Part shown: one piece after another, positions 10,107 to 19,123 of the stretch | How positions within the stretch are numbered: position 1 is the first letter of the stretch | Layout: the number at the start of each line of letters is the position of its first letter | Source: Draconibacterium sp. | GTDB taxonomy: Bacteria > Bacteroidota > Bacteroidia > Bacteroidales > Prolixibacteraceae | Reading direction: 5' to 3' | DNA: 64,000 bases | Assembly: GCA_016705335.1 (NCBI GenBank) | Contig: JADIYN010000018.1 | Location: forward strand, 50,276-114,275 | Program-made: the position numbers and the translations under genes | The notes under the pieces: generated by a model | The model's database searches: none | What the model saw: only the letters and a program-made list of their open reading frames with translations | Told to the model about the DNA's origin: nothing

Positions 10107-11378
10107 ATGAAAACCAAACAAATTCTTTTTCTCACATTTTTTACCATTTTATTTTACCCCGCACTTGCCCAAAGGTTTTCTGTAGGATTGGAAAGTGGTA
10201 TCAATTTCTCGAATATCAACAAAAAATCGAATAATTTAAGTTACGGTTCGCAACCTGGCCCGGTAAATGGGATTATCGCACAATTCGATATTGGAAACTG
10301 GTTTGTATTGCAATCAGGATTAAATCATGCAACTTATTATTTCAATGAATGGAATAATCATTATTACTATTCTCCAGGATTTCATTATACATCTTCTTCT
10401 GTGTATGTTCCCGGAATGTCATCCTATTCAAGCTTAACTGATTATCCAAATTATTATTACAACAATCAATCAAAATTCAGTTTTCTGCGTATTCCATTGC
10501 TCATAAAATTTAAAACCCCGGGCAGGGTGAATTTCGAAATTGGCGCGGGTGCTTATTATGGTTTTGTTACCAACGACGAATACAGGGGTAAAGACAAAGA
10601 CTTCTATACAAAAGAGTACATGGACGAAAATTTTCCTCCAATGCACGACTGGGGCTGGATTTTAAACAGTTCGGTGCATTACAACATTACCGAAAAATGG
10701 AATGTGTTTGCAAGCGGGCAAATTACATCAGGACATAAAACCTACTTTAAAGATCTGGAAGGGAAAATTGGATCGGCAGAAGTAACTTTTGGTGTTGCAT
10801 ATAAACCATTTTCGGCTAAAAAATATATCGAAAAAAATGATTCTTTGGGAATGAACATTAAAATCAGGCCCCATTCAGGTTTCAACATTTCGAAGGCGAA
10901 AGTATCAAAGAATTCGGGCGAATATGCTTCAAAAGTTGGTTTCTCGTCAGGAGTTTCCATAATTTTTAAACTTGGTGGTGATTTGTCGTTTTCAACCGGT
11001 GCCTGGTATGAGCGAAAAGGGTATGAACTGGATTACAGAGGCAATTTCAACTTTTTGTACCGGGCGGGAACAGAAGCTGAACAGGCAAACGCGCCCCAAC
11101 TTCAATCGAGGGTGAATTTGGATTATGTCACATTTCCGTTAAAATTCCATTTGAGTTTTGGTAAGAAAATTCAATCTGATTTCAATTTTGGTCCCTATAT
11201 TTCATTGCTGTACAATTCATTTGCACAAGTGTCAATAAATCAATCTCTTGGCGTAGTAAATGTTCTGACCGACAAAAATGAAAATCCTGCATATTCATTA
11301 CCATTAATCGATGAAAAGATGCACAACAATTCAACTTCTTTTCTTTTCGGATTGAGTATTCCTGTCTCAAAAAAATAA
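10107..11378 (+). CDS. outer-membrane beta-barrel protein (two barrel-type halves)
   Basis: A 423-residue protein with signal peptide (MKTKQILFLTFFTILFYPALAQ). Two similar halves follow, each opening with a typical PorT/OmpW-like strand: RFSVGLESGINFSNI near residue 23 and IKIRPHSGFNISKA near residue 253. Later strands are rich in alternating aromatic residues (LGGDLSFSTGAWYERKGYEL). Bacteroidota proteins of this type are generally annotated as outer membrane beta-barrel family. It is 7 bp upstream of the BNR-repeat lipoprotein, so the two are probably co-transcribed. The function is unknown. Confidence 0.75.
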   Translation: MKTKQILFLTFFTILFYPALAQRFSVGLESGINFSNINKKSNNLSYGSQPGPVNGIIAQFDIGNWFVLQSGLNHATYYFNEWNNHYYYSPGFHYTSSSVYVPGMSSYSSLTDYPNYYYNNQSKFSFLRIPLLIKFKTPGRVNFEIGAGAYYGFVTNDEYRGKDKDFYTKEYMDENFPPMHDWGWILNSSVHYNITEKWNVFASGQITSGHKTYFKDLEGKIGSAEVTFGVAYKPFSAKKYIEKNDSLGMNIKIRPHSGFNISKAKVSKNSGEYASKVGFSSGVSIIFKLGGDLSFSTGAWYERKGYELDYRGNFNFLYRAGTEAEQANAPQLQSRVNLDYVTFPLKFHLSFGKKIQSDFNFGPYISLLYNSFAQVSINQSLGVVNVLTDKNENPAYSLPLIDEKMHNNSTSFLFGLSIPVSKK

Positions 11379-11385
11379 ACCTGCC

Positions 11386-12693
11386 ATGAAAAAATTAATA
11401 TACCTGCTATTTATTTTTGCTTCATTCTATTCCTGTGAAATGTATCCTGAACCGGGTTCCCAAAACATTGAATCTTTCAGTTTTAACATCATCGGAAATC
11501 AGCAAACAGCCGATGCCGGGGAATATCTTGTTAATAAAATTGGCGCTCAAATTTATTTGGAATCGCTTGTTCCAAAAACCGATAAAAAATTCCGCATAGA
11601 ATTAGAAATTATTTCAGGAAATGGTAGTGTTGATAATACTTTAATTGAAGCAGACAATCAAGGTAAAATGGTAACCAGCTGGAAACTTGGCAATGAAACA
11701 AACGTCCAGCAGATAAAAGCTAAAATATTTGATTCTTCTAACCAGTTTTACTCTGAATTTGAAATTCAGGCAACCGCGTTTTTCCTTGATAAATGGAACA
11801 CGATTACTGATGGTTTCCTGATCGGTATTGGAGATATGGTTAAAGACACAATTAACAACCGCTCCATGATTATTTCCGGTATGGATTTATATGCAAAAGA
11901 AGGTGTTGATAATAAGTTTTATGAATGGAAACAAATTCAGGGGTACGGTTACCCAAATAATTTTAAAGATCTTGAAATTAACAGCAAAGGAGAAGTATTT
12001 GGAGGAGGCTGGAATGGTAACCTATACAAAAGCACTGACTGGGGAAAAACATGGACATTAATTAGTAAACCCATCCCGGAAAATCAATACAATTTTGAAC
12101 TTACCATCACAAAAGACGATTATATCTGGGCAAACAAGTGGGATTACGGAGTTTATTGTTCAAAAGACAACGGAATAACCTGGACTAAAGATACAATCGG
12201 GCTTGACAGACAGGAACAACTTGGCAGGATTTTTACTTTTGACGATTCTTTGCATTTGGCAATTTCACATGCCAATTTAACCATTCTTAAAACATCGGAT
12301 GACGGGATTACCTGGTCTCCAATAAATACACCTGAATATTCATTGACAATGTTTGTAACTGATGACAATGCAATAATTGCTCAAAATCAAGGTGGTTTTG
12401 TCTTGCATAAATCAACAAACGGCGGACAAAGCTATCGCCAGGTTTTTAGTCCACATGTTGAATATGGAACTACTTCGTGGCATTGTTACGATAAATTCAA
12501 AAACAATTATTATGTACTTGCACCGGGCGGCGGCGTTTGGAGAACGAAGAGCTTTGAGGAATTTGAAAACCTGATAACATTCTCACTTCAACATAATCTT
12601 TTTATCGACCATAACGGAACAATTTATGCAAGTGGATATAAATATTCAAATGCCACGGATGATCCAACGCTTGTTCTGTCATTTAAAGAATAG
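11386..12693 (+). CDS. BNR-repeat lipoprotein
   Basis: A 435-residue protein with a lipoprotein signal (MKKLIYLLFIFASFYSC; lipobox Cys at about 17). An N-terminal beta domain is followed by repeated Asp-box/BNR motifs: KSTDWGKTWT, SKDNGITWT, KTSDDGITWS and KSTNGGQSY, about 40-50 residues apart. These indicate a beta-propeller like those of sialidases and YCF48-type proteins. No catalytic sialidase arginine triad was identified, so an enzyme activity is not claimed. It follows the beta-barrel gene closely and may act with it at the outer membrane. Confidence 0.75.
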   Translation: MKKLIYLLFIFASFYSCEMYPEPGSQNIESFSFNIIGNQQTADAGEYLVNKIGAQIYLESLVPKTDKKFRIELEIISGNGSVDNTLIEADNQGKMVTSWKLGNETNVQQIKAKIFDSSNQFYSEFEIQATAFFLDKWNTITDGFLIGIGDMVKDTINNRSMIISGMDLYAKEGVDNKFYEWKQIQGYGYPNNFKDLEINSKGEVFGGGWNGNLYKSTDWGKTWTLISKPIPENQYNFELTITKDDYIWANKWDYGVYCSKDNGITWTKDTIGLDRQEQLGRIFTFDDSLHLAISHANLTILKTSDDGITWSPINTPEYSLTMFVTDDNAIIAQNQGGFVLHKSTNGGQSYRQVFSPHVEYGTTSWHCYDKFKNNYYVLAPGGGVWRTKSFEEFENLITFSLQHNLFIDHNGTIYASGYKYSNATDDPTLVLSFKE

Positions 12694-12801
12694 ATTCATT
12701 TATTTTCTCCAAAATTGTTCGTTATAGAGTTCAATTGACTTATTGGATAACGATAGATTTTTCCCTATTTTTATCATTATTTCAAAAATCAACTCATCAG
12801 C

Positions 12802-13272
12802 ATGGAAAACAGGGAATTAATCGTAAAAGAAGCCTATTCAAAAATGGCACAATTGTGTAGCAGATCGGAGCAGTGTTCTGCCGACATCAGAAAAAAAATG
12901 GTTGCCTGGGAAATTATGGATGAACTGGTTGATGAAATAATCTCAAAACTAAAAGAAGAAAAATTCCTTGATGATGAAAGATACGTAAAAGCTTACGTTT
13001 CCGATAAATTCAAGCTCAACAAATGGGGCAGGATTAAAATGCGCTACTACCTAAAAGCCAAAGGTTTAAATGATGAATTAATTGAAATTGGCTTAAATGA
13101 AATCAAAGAAGAACAATACAAGAAAGCTTTAATTTCAACCCTGAAAGAAAAAGCCAGGAAAATAAAATCGGACGATAAATTTGATAAAATGGGCCAAATT
13201 ATCCGGTTTGCCCAAAGTCGCGGTTTCGAACCCGAAATTATTCACCGCTATCTTGCCGAAGTAGTTAAATAA
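12802..13272 (+). CDS. recX: regulatory protein RecX
   Basis: A 156-residue, all-helical protein matching RecX, which binds RecA filaments and limits recombinase activity. It shows the family's three-helix repeat pattern: KMAQLCSRSEQCSADIRKKM, then EEKFLDDERYVKAYVSDK and NKWGRIKMRYYLKAKGL. These carry the typical DDERY and hydrophobic/basic positions. RecA is not in the window. It stands alone between the BNR lipoprotein and prfB. Confidence 0.88.
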   Translation: MENRELIVKEAYSKMAQLCSRSEQCSADIRKKMVAWEIMDELVDEIISKLKEEKFLDDERYVKAYVSDKFKLNKWGRIKMRYYLKAKGLNDELIEIGLNEIKEEQYKKALISTLKEKARKIKSDDKFDKMGQIIRFAQSRGFEPEIIHRYLAEVVK

Positions 13273-13413
13273 ATTCTCCGTACTCAACTACTGCAAATTT
13301 TCCATTCTATCAATCAAACCTCAGTTATTCGATTCAACAGGTAGTTTTAAGGTTTACTCATGATTCAGTAAAAATCTTGCTACCTTTACGCACCATAATA
13401 AAAATGTATAAAA

Positions 13414-14503
13414 ATGATTTTTAAAGACCAGATAAATGATCTTCTGGAGCGCCGGGATGCGCTGAGGAGACATCTTTGACTACGATGCAAAATTAATCCA
13501 ACTGCAGGAAGAGGAGCTAAAAACCCAGGATCCCGATTTCTGGAACAATCCGAAAGAAGCTGAAGAACAAATGAAAAAAGTCCGCTCGGTAAAAGTGTGG
13601 ACCGATGGATTTATTGCTGTCAATCGGATGATTGAAGATTTTGTTGTGCTGTTTGAGTTTTTCGAAGCGAAGGAAGCATCGGAAGCAGAAGTTGACAAAG
13701 CATATAAAGAAACCATTGAAGCTGTTGAAAAATTAGAGGCAAAAAATATGTTGCGCAGCGAAGAAGATCATCTTGGTGCTGTACTGAAAATCAATGCCGG
13801 CGCTGGCGGAACCGAAAGCAACGATTGGGCTGAAATGCTTTTCAGAATGTACACACGTTTCGCCGAAAAAAACGGGTATAAAGTAAAAATTGCCGATATG
13901 CAGAATGGTGATGAAGCCGGAATAAAAAGTTGCACACTCGAAATTGAAGGCGAATTTGCATATGGTTACCTAAAAAGTGAAAACGGTGTTCACCGCCTTG
14001 TCAGGCTTTCGCCATTTAACGCACAAAACAAGCGAATGACATCATTTACTTCGGTTTATGTTGCGCCTTTGGTTGACGATACAATCGAAATCGACCTGAA
14101 TATGGCCGATATAACCTGGGACACTTTCAGGAGTGGCGGTGCCGGTGGTCAAAATGTAAACAAAGTTGAAACCGGAGTGCGTTTAAAACACGCTCCATCA
14201 GGAATCATTATCGAAAACACCGAAAGCCGCTCACAGCTTGGCAATAAAGAAAATGCTATCAGACTTTTAAAGTCGCAGCTTTACGAAATTGAATTACGAA
14301 AACGCCACGAAAAAACCACGGAAATCGAATCACAAAAAAAGAAAATTGAATGGGGTCCCCAAATCCGTTCGTATGTACTTCAACCCTATAAATTAGTAAA
14401 AGATGTGCGCACAGGTTTTGAAAGCGGCAATGTAAATGCGGTTCTCGATGGTGAACTTGAGGGATTTATTAAAGCCTATTTAATGGAGTTCGGAGGAGTG
14501 TAA
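13414..14503 (+). CDS. prfB: peptide chain release factor 2 (programmed +1 frameshift)
   Basis: RF2 terminates translation at UGA and UAA. The start ATG 13414 opens 21 codons ending CAT CTT TGA C. The +1 frame then reads DYDAKLIQLQEEE and runs to 14503. The GGQ loop (RSGGAGGQNVNKVETG) that triggers peptide release is present. The recoding site is the canonical CTT-TGA-C with an AGGAG element a few bases upstream, so synthesis is autoregulated by RF2 level. Unlike the other frame breaks here, this one is real biology. The length of about 362 residues is normal. Confidence 0.95.
13465..13480 (+). promoter_or_regulatory. programmed +1 ribosomal frameshift signal in prfB
   Basis: The sequence GAGGAGACATCTTTGAC holds an internal Shine-Dalgarno-like AGGAG, the slippery CTT, the in-frame stop TGA (13477-13479) and a following C, as in classical RF2 mRNA. 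Slippage of the Leu-tRNA from CTT to TTT lets the ribosome bypass the stop when RF2 is scarce. Confidence 0.93.
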
Positions 14504-14567
14504 AAAATCCAAAACTTTGTACAATTTTAGGGGTCAATAATATTGAAAAGATAAAAAACTACAAATT

Positions 14568-16973
14568 ATGTATTCCGATCAAAACTTTACAAACCGCGAA
14601 ATTAGCTGGCTATCGTTTAACGAAAGGGTTTTGCAGGAAGCTGCAGACCCGGCAACCCCACTTTTTGAACGCATTCGTTTTATCGGAATTTTCTCGAATA
14701 ACCTCGATGAGTTTTTCAGGGTGCGTGTTGCAGCCGTGCGGCGGATGGTGGATTTTGGCAAAGACGAGGAAAACCTGCTCGGTAATTTTACTCCAAAAGA
14801 ATTGCTCGATAAAATACAGGAAATTGTAATTGGGCATCAGCAACAGGTACAGGTTATTTTTAAAGATATTCTTGAAGAGTTAAAGCAAGACAATATATTT
14901 CTCAAAAATGAAAAAGAATTAAACCACCAGCAAGGTGTTTTTGTAAAGAAATATTTCTACGATAAAGTTCTGCCGAACCTTGTTCCGATTATGTTGCACA
15001 AAAATCATAAATTTCCATACCTGCGCGACAGATCAGTGTATTTGGCCATCAAACTTTCAAAACAATCGAACCCGCTGGATTTTGCTTATTCACTTATCAG
15101 GATTCCGGCAATATCTGTTTCGCGGTTTTATGTTTTGCCAAAAACTGGTAAAAGCAAAATCGTAATCATGCTCGATGATGTAATCCGGTACTGTTTAAAT
15201 GATCTGTTTTTTTATTTCGATTATGATGTTTATGAAGCTTTTACATTAAAAATCACGCGCGATGCCGAATTGGATATCGATGATGATATCTCGAAAAGTT
15301 TCATGGAAAAAATGAGTACAAGCCTCAAAAAACGCAAAACCGGAAAACCTGTCAGGCTGATTTACGATCGTACTATGCCCGAAGATTTAAAGAATTTCAT
15401 CTTTAAAAAGATGAAAATCGACAGCGACGAAAACGCGATCGCAGGTGGAAGATACCATAACCACAAAGATTTTATGAATTTTCCTGAAATTGGGAAAAAG
15501 AAACATTATTATACAAAACTCACTCCAATCAGGCACAAGGATTTACCTCCAAATACCAGTATCTTACAGGTTTTGCGCAAGAAAGATGTTATGCTGCATT
15601 ACCCGTATCTGACTTTTAATCATTTTATTGATTTACTCCGCGAAGCAGCAATCGATCCGCAGGTAACAGAAATCGGGATAACAATTTACCGTGTTGCCAG
15701 TGACTCAAAAGTTGTGAACGCTTTATTAAATGCCATTCGCAACGGCAAAGTAGTAACAGTTGTTATTGAATTGCAGGCGCGTTTTGATGAAGAAGCAAAT
15801 ATTTACTGGTCGAATAAATTACAGGAAGAGGGAGCAAATGTGATTAACGGTGTGCCTGGCATAAAAGTGCACAGCAAACTGGCCTGGATAAAACGAAAAG
15901 AGAGCGGTATTTTCCGAAATTATGCATACATCGGAACCGGAAATTTTCATGAAGGCACAGCGCGCGTTTATGCCGATGAAGGATTAATGACTTCAGACCC
16001 ACGGCTGGCAAATGAAGTGGCAAATACTTTCGAGTTTTTCAAACAAAATTATAAGCATTTCGATTATGAGCACCTGATAATCAGCCCGTTTAGAATGCGA
16101 AAATTCTTTACTAAAAGCATTGAACGCGAAATTGAACTTGCTCAAAACGGTGGAAACGGCTACATGATAGTAAAAATGAACAGCCTCATCGATCCTGAAA
16201 TGATGAATAAAATAATGGAAGCAGGGAAAGCAGGAGTTCGGATCCAACTCATCATACGCGGAATTTTCGGGTTGAATATTCCACCGGAACTTTCGCAAAA
16301 GATAACGGCAATCAGCATTGTAGATAAATACCTTGAACATTCACGAATATTTTTATTTGGAAATGGCGGCGACGAAAAAATGTATATTTCATCAGCCGAT
16401 TGGATGCCCCGAAATCTGAATCGCCGGTTTGAAGTAGCCTGTCCGATTTACAATAAAGAAATTCAGCGTGAACTAAAAGAAATGCTGCATATTCAGTTGA
16501 AAGACAATTCGAAAGCAAGGATTCTTGAACCCGGACTATTAAACGAATATAACCTTGGCGATGATGACGATGAACATGTTTACCGCGCCCAGGAAGATTA
16601 TTATAAATTCATAAAAAATAAACACCATTTTGTAATGAAAATATATCACAACCCACGTTGCTCAAAAAGCCGGGCAGGCTTGCAATATCTTGAAGAAAAA
16701 GGTTTTGACATTGAAATAATAAAGTATATGAATGATGGGATTTCAGAATTGGAGTTGAAAGATATAATTAAAAAAACAGGTAAAAAACCTTTCGATTTTG
16801 TTCGGACACACGAAAAAGATTATATCGAAAATTATAGTGGGAAGGAAATTTCCGATGCAGAATGGATTAAAATTCTTATAGAAAAGCCGCATCTATTGCA
16901 ACGCCCGATTGTTGTAAATGGCGAAAGAGCAATATTGGCCAATCCACCTGAAATTATTGAAGAAATTGTTTAG
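14568..16973 (+). CDS. ppk1: polyphosphate kinase 1, continuous with an ArsC-family domain
   Basis: Residues 1 to about 688 are a full PPK1, which reversibly polymerises ATP gamma-phosphate into polyphosphate. It opens with NREISWLSFNERVLQEA, has an autophosphorylation His region KVHSKLAWI at about residue 434 and a second active His in LEHSRIFLFGNG at about 590. The frame then runs into a complete ArsC-like protein (see 16635). The link region contains six As (16613-16618). With one A fewer, PPK1 would stop at TAA 16633-16635, overlapping the ATG of the next gene as TAATG. So the fusion may be an indel artefact joining two overlapping genes. Confidence 0.93.
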   Translation: MYSDQNFTNREISWLSFNERVLQEAADPATPLFERIRFIGIFSNNLDEFFRVRVAAVRRMVDFGKDEENLLGNFTPKELLDKIQEIVIGHQQQVQVIFKDILEELKQDNIFLKNEKELNHQQGVFVKKYFYDKVLPNLVPIMLHKNHKFPYLRDRSVYLAIKLSKQSNPLDFAYSLIRIPAISVSRFYVLPKTGKSKIVIMLDDVIRYCLNDLFFYFDYDVYEAFTLKITRDAELDIDDDISKSFMEKMSTSLKKRKTGKPVRLIYDRTMPEDLKNFIFKKMKIDSDENAIAGGRYHNHKDFMNFPEIGKKKHYYTKLTPIRHKDLPPNTSILQVLRKKDVMLHYPYLTFNHFIDLLREAAIDPQVTEIGITIYRVASDSKVVNALLNAIRNGKVVTVVIELQARFDEEANIYWSNKLQEEGANVINGVPGIKVHSKLAWIKRKESGIFRNYAYIGTGNFHEGTARVYADEGLMTSDPRLANEVANTFEFFKQNYKHFDYEHLIISPFRMRKFFTKSIEREIELAQNGGNGYMIVKMNSLIDPEMMNKIMEAGKAGVRIQLIIRGIFGLNIPPELSQKITAISIVDKYLEHSRIFLFGNGGDEKMYISSADWMPRNLNRRFEVACPIYNKEIQRELKEMLHIQLKDNSKARILEPGLLNEYNLGDDDDEHVYRAQEDYYKFIKNKHHFVMKIYHNPRCSKSRAGLQYLEEKGFDIEIIKYMNDGISELELKDIIKKTGKKPFDFVRTHEKDYIENYSGKEISDAEWIKILIEKPHLLQRPIVVNGERAILANPPEIIEEIV
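16635..16973 (+). CDS. ArsC/YffB-family thioredoxin-fold reductase (domain or separate gene)
   Basis: About 112 residues from ATG 16635: MKIYHNPRCSKSRAGLQYL carries the ArsC-family N-terminal Cys in HNPRC. It continues FDFVRTHEKDYIE and ends RPIVVNGERAILANPPE, with the family Arg-Pro-Ile motif. The length equals a stand-alone ArsC-family protein, either a glutaredoxin-coupled arsenate reductase or the related YffB/Spx type. There are no arsenic-resistance neighbours, so arsenate specificity is not claimed. It is read in frame with ppk1 in this sequence, but probably begins at its own overlapping start. Confidence 0.75.
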   Translation: MKIYHNPRCSKSRAGLQYLEEKGFDIEIIKYMNDGISELELKDIIKKTGKKPFDFVRTHEKDYIENYSGKEISDAEWIKILIEKPHLLQRPIVVNGERAILANPPEIIEEIV

Positions 16974-16978
16974 GCTAC

Positions 16979-17773
16979 TTATTCAATTTTGAGTTTTTGT
17001 TGAAGTAACTTAACTTCATCAACAAGCATTGTTCTTCTTTTTAAAGCATTTGAAAGTGCCAAAGCGTCTTTTACTGCTGTTTTATCATAGTCTTCCAGAA
17101 TAATATAATATTGTCCTTTTCCGAGAAAAACAGCTTTTAATTTTCGATCGGCGTTGTCAGCTATAAACTGGATTACACCATTGTCTTTGCCATTTCTGTA
17201 TGACACCTTTTCCCATTTGTATTCCATAAAATCCGATTGATGATTCATTGGATCACCTAACGGTATCGAGTCGGTTTTGGCACTGAGTTCGCCATCATAC
17301 ACGCGCAAACCAACATGGTTTATCGAACTTTTACCGTAATAATTGCTGCTTAGGAACATTTCGCCAAGTTCGTCGAGATGTATTTGAATAAATGACCTTG
17401 TCATTGATCTTTGCAGTGTTTGCCGTTTATGAACGTATTGGACATATCTGTCGAACTCTGTTTTTTCTTTTTCAAACAAATCTTCGAGTTTTAGTATCAG
17501 CGATTTAGTTGAATCAAGTTCAATCTCCTTTCGCCTGAGCAATTCAAGATTTATTTCCGTCGTCAGGTTTTTGGCAGCATTTATCGAATACGGCGCTTTT
17601 GGGTACAATTTCGAAATACTGTCTAACTGCAGCAAAGCCTGAAGAGTATCTTGTTTTTCTAGCCATATTTTAGCATAATTCATTTTTACCCGAGCTTTCT
17701 CTTCGTCTGATGATCCGCACGATACAAATAAAACCGCCAAAATAACTGCAATTACATATAATAAATGTTTCAT
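16979..17773 (-). CDS. hypothetical lipoprotein
   Basis: The ATG at 17773 gives MKHLLYVIAVILAVLFVSCG, a clear lipoprotein signal with lipobox Cys; a longer frame to 17869 would hide this signal inside the protein, so I prefer 17773. The mature part has a helical stretch with tetratricopeptide-like character (ALLQLDSISKLYPKAPYSIN), then a charged coiled-coil segment and a beta-rich domain. I do not recognise the family. It converges on ppk1 with only 5 bp between the two ends. Probable location is the inner or outer membrane, facing the periplasm. Confidence 0.75.
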   Translation of the reverse strand: MKHLLYVIAVILAVLFVSCGSSDEEKARVKMNYAKIWLEKQDTLQALLQLDSISKLYPKAPYSINAAKNLTTEINLELLRRKEIELDSTKSLILKLEDLFEKEKTEFDRYVQYVHKRQTLQRSMTRSFIQIHLDELGEMFLSSNYYGKSSINHVGLRVYDGELSAKTDSIPLGDPMNHQSDFMEYKWEKVSYRNGKDNGVIQFIADNADRKLKAVFLGKGQYYIILEDYDKTAVKDALALSNALKRRTMLVDEVKLLQQKLKIE

Positions 17774-17960
17774 AATCTCAATCATATCGGGCAAAATTAC
17801 CATTTTAAACGGATTTCGGAAAATTCTAAAAAAGCAAAAACAGACATTGCTGGTTTGAATATTTTGCATTTTTTATAACATATTCAAATATGAAATGTAA
17901 TTCTACTTTTGTTTGATAGATTATTCCTAATTTTAAAACCGAAATCAACTACTGCTAATT

Positions 17961-18901
17961 ATGATTACACTCACTCAACTTGAATACATTGTTGCTGTTG
18001 ATACCTACCGCCATTTTGGCCGCGCCGCAGAAAGCTGTTTTATTACCCAGCCAACACTTTCAATGCAAATAAAAAAATTGGAGGAGGATCTTGAGATCAT
18101 TATTTTCGATCGGAGCCGTCATCCATTATTGCCGACTGATGTAGGACAACGAATTATTGATCAGGCACGAATTGTTTTAAAGCAAAATGAAGAAATCAAC
18201 AACATTGTAAAAGACCACAAAAACCAGGTTTCGGGATTAATCAGAATTGGGATTATACCAACTATGGCACCCTATCTTTTGCCACTTTTCATTGGTAATT
18301 ATAAAAAGAAATATCCCAACATTTTTATAAAAGTTGTTGAGGAAACTACAGCCAATATTGTAAAACTGCTTAACAAAGATTTAATTGATGTTGGTATTTT
18401 GGCAACACCATTAAAAGAGGAAAAAATAAATGAAAAACCTATTTTTTATGAGGAAATGCTCATTTATGCCAATCCAACGCACCCAATCCATAAATTAAAG
18501 GAAATCACCGTTAAAGATATTGCAACACCCGAAATCTGGCTATTAAGCGATGGGCATTGTTTTCGCGACCATGTAATAAACCTGTGCTCTTTTTGGGAAC
18601 TACTGATAGCCAGCTCCCTTTCCATTTTGAAGCCGGATCACTTGAAACACTTATGAATATTGTTGACAAGGAAGGTGGTTTAACATTAATACCTGAATTG
18701 GCTAAACTTAGCATGTCAGAAAAAAAGCTTGCAAATGTAAAGTCGTTTACCAACTTCAAACCGTTCCGCGAAGTAAGTCTTGCCTATTCACGTTATTTTG
18801 CCAAATACAAACTGATAAATTTGTTGTGGCGTGAAATCAGGGAATCTATTCCGACTGAATTTCAGGACGAAAAACGGGGAACCATTGTTGAATGGAAGTA
18901 A
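17961..18901 (+). CDS. oxyR: LysR-type peroxide sensor OxyR, frameshifted
   Basis: A LysR-family regulator: N-terminal helix-turn-helix (HFGRAAESCFITQPTLSMQI) and a substrate-binding-like sensor domain. The sensor holds DGHCFRDHVINLC, in which two cysteines nine positions apart match the redox pair of OxyR. These form a disulfide on contact with hydrogen peroxide and switch on catalase or peroxiredoxin genes. The frame breaks at about 18590 in a T5 run; adding one T gives CSFLGTTDSQLPFHFEAGSL and continues to 18901, restoring the normal length of about 313 residues. No obvious target gene is adjacent. Confidence 0.88.
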
Positions 18902-18941
18902 TCAAAGTTAATTTCACATTTTAATATTTGAAAAATATATT

Positions 18942-18949
18942 TACCTTTG
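18942..18949 (+). promoter_or_regulatory. Bacteroidota -7 promoter box for tRNA-Leu
   Basis: TACCTTTG matches the TAnnTTTG consensus of the Bacteroidota primary sigma factor and lies 11 bp before the tRNA. The matching -33 element is not convincing. Confidence 0.55.
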
Positions 18950-18960
18950 CGCGCTGTTTG

Positions 18961-19042
18961 GCGGGCATGGCGGAATTGGTAGACGCGCTAGACTTAGGAT
19001 CTAGTGCCAAACGGCGTGGGGGTTCGAGTCCCTTTGCCCGCA
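18961..19042 (+). tRNA. tRNA-Leu (TAG)
   Basis: A class II tRNA of 82 nt. Acceptor GCGGGCA pairs with TGCCCGC. The D-arm contains AATTGGTAGAC, anticodon stem CTAGA/TCTAG holds loop CTTAGGA with anticodon TAG, and there is a short variable arm and the T-arm GTTCGAGTC. The CCA end is not encoded. Confidence 0.97.
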
Positions 19043-19049
19043 CAAAATA

Positions 19050-19090
19050 CCGCCGACCTTCCTTTAAGGGAAGTGTTGGCGGTTGTTTTT
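19050..19090 (+). terminator. intrinsic terminator after tRNA-Leu
   Basis: CCGCC...GGCGG encloses an inner stem CTTCC/GGAAG and is followed by TTGTTTTT. Confidence 0.8.
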
Positions 19091-19123
19091 AGATAAAATA
19101 CTTGAATTTAATTTATATTCATC

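Noticed and set aside
13477..13479. In-frame TGA in prfB as another sequencing error or pseudogene
   Set aside because: It lies in the canonical CTT-TGA-C recoding context with an AGGAG element upstream.
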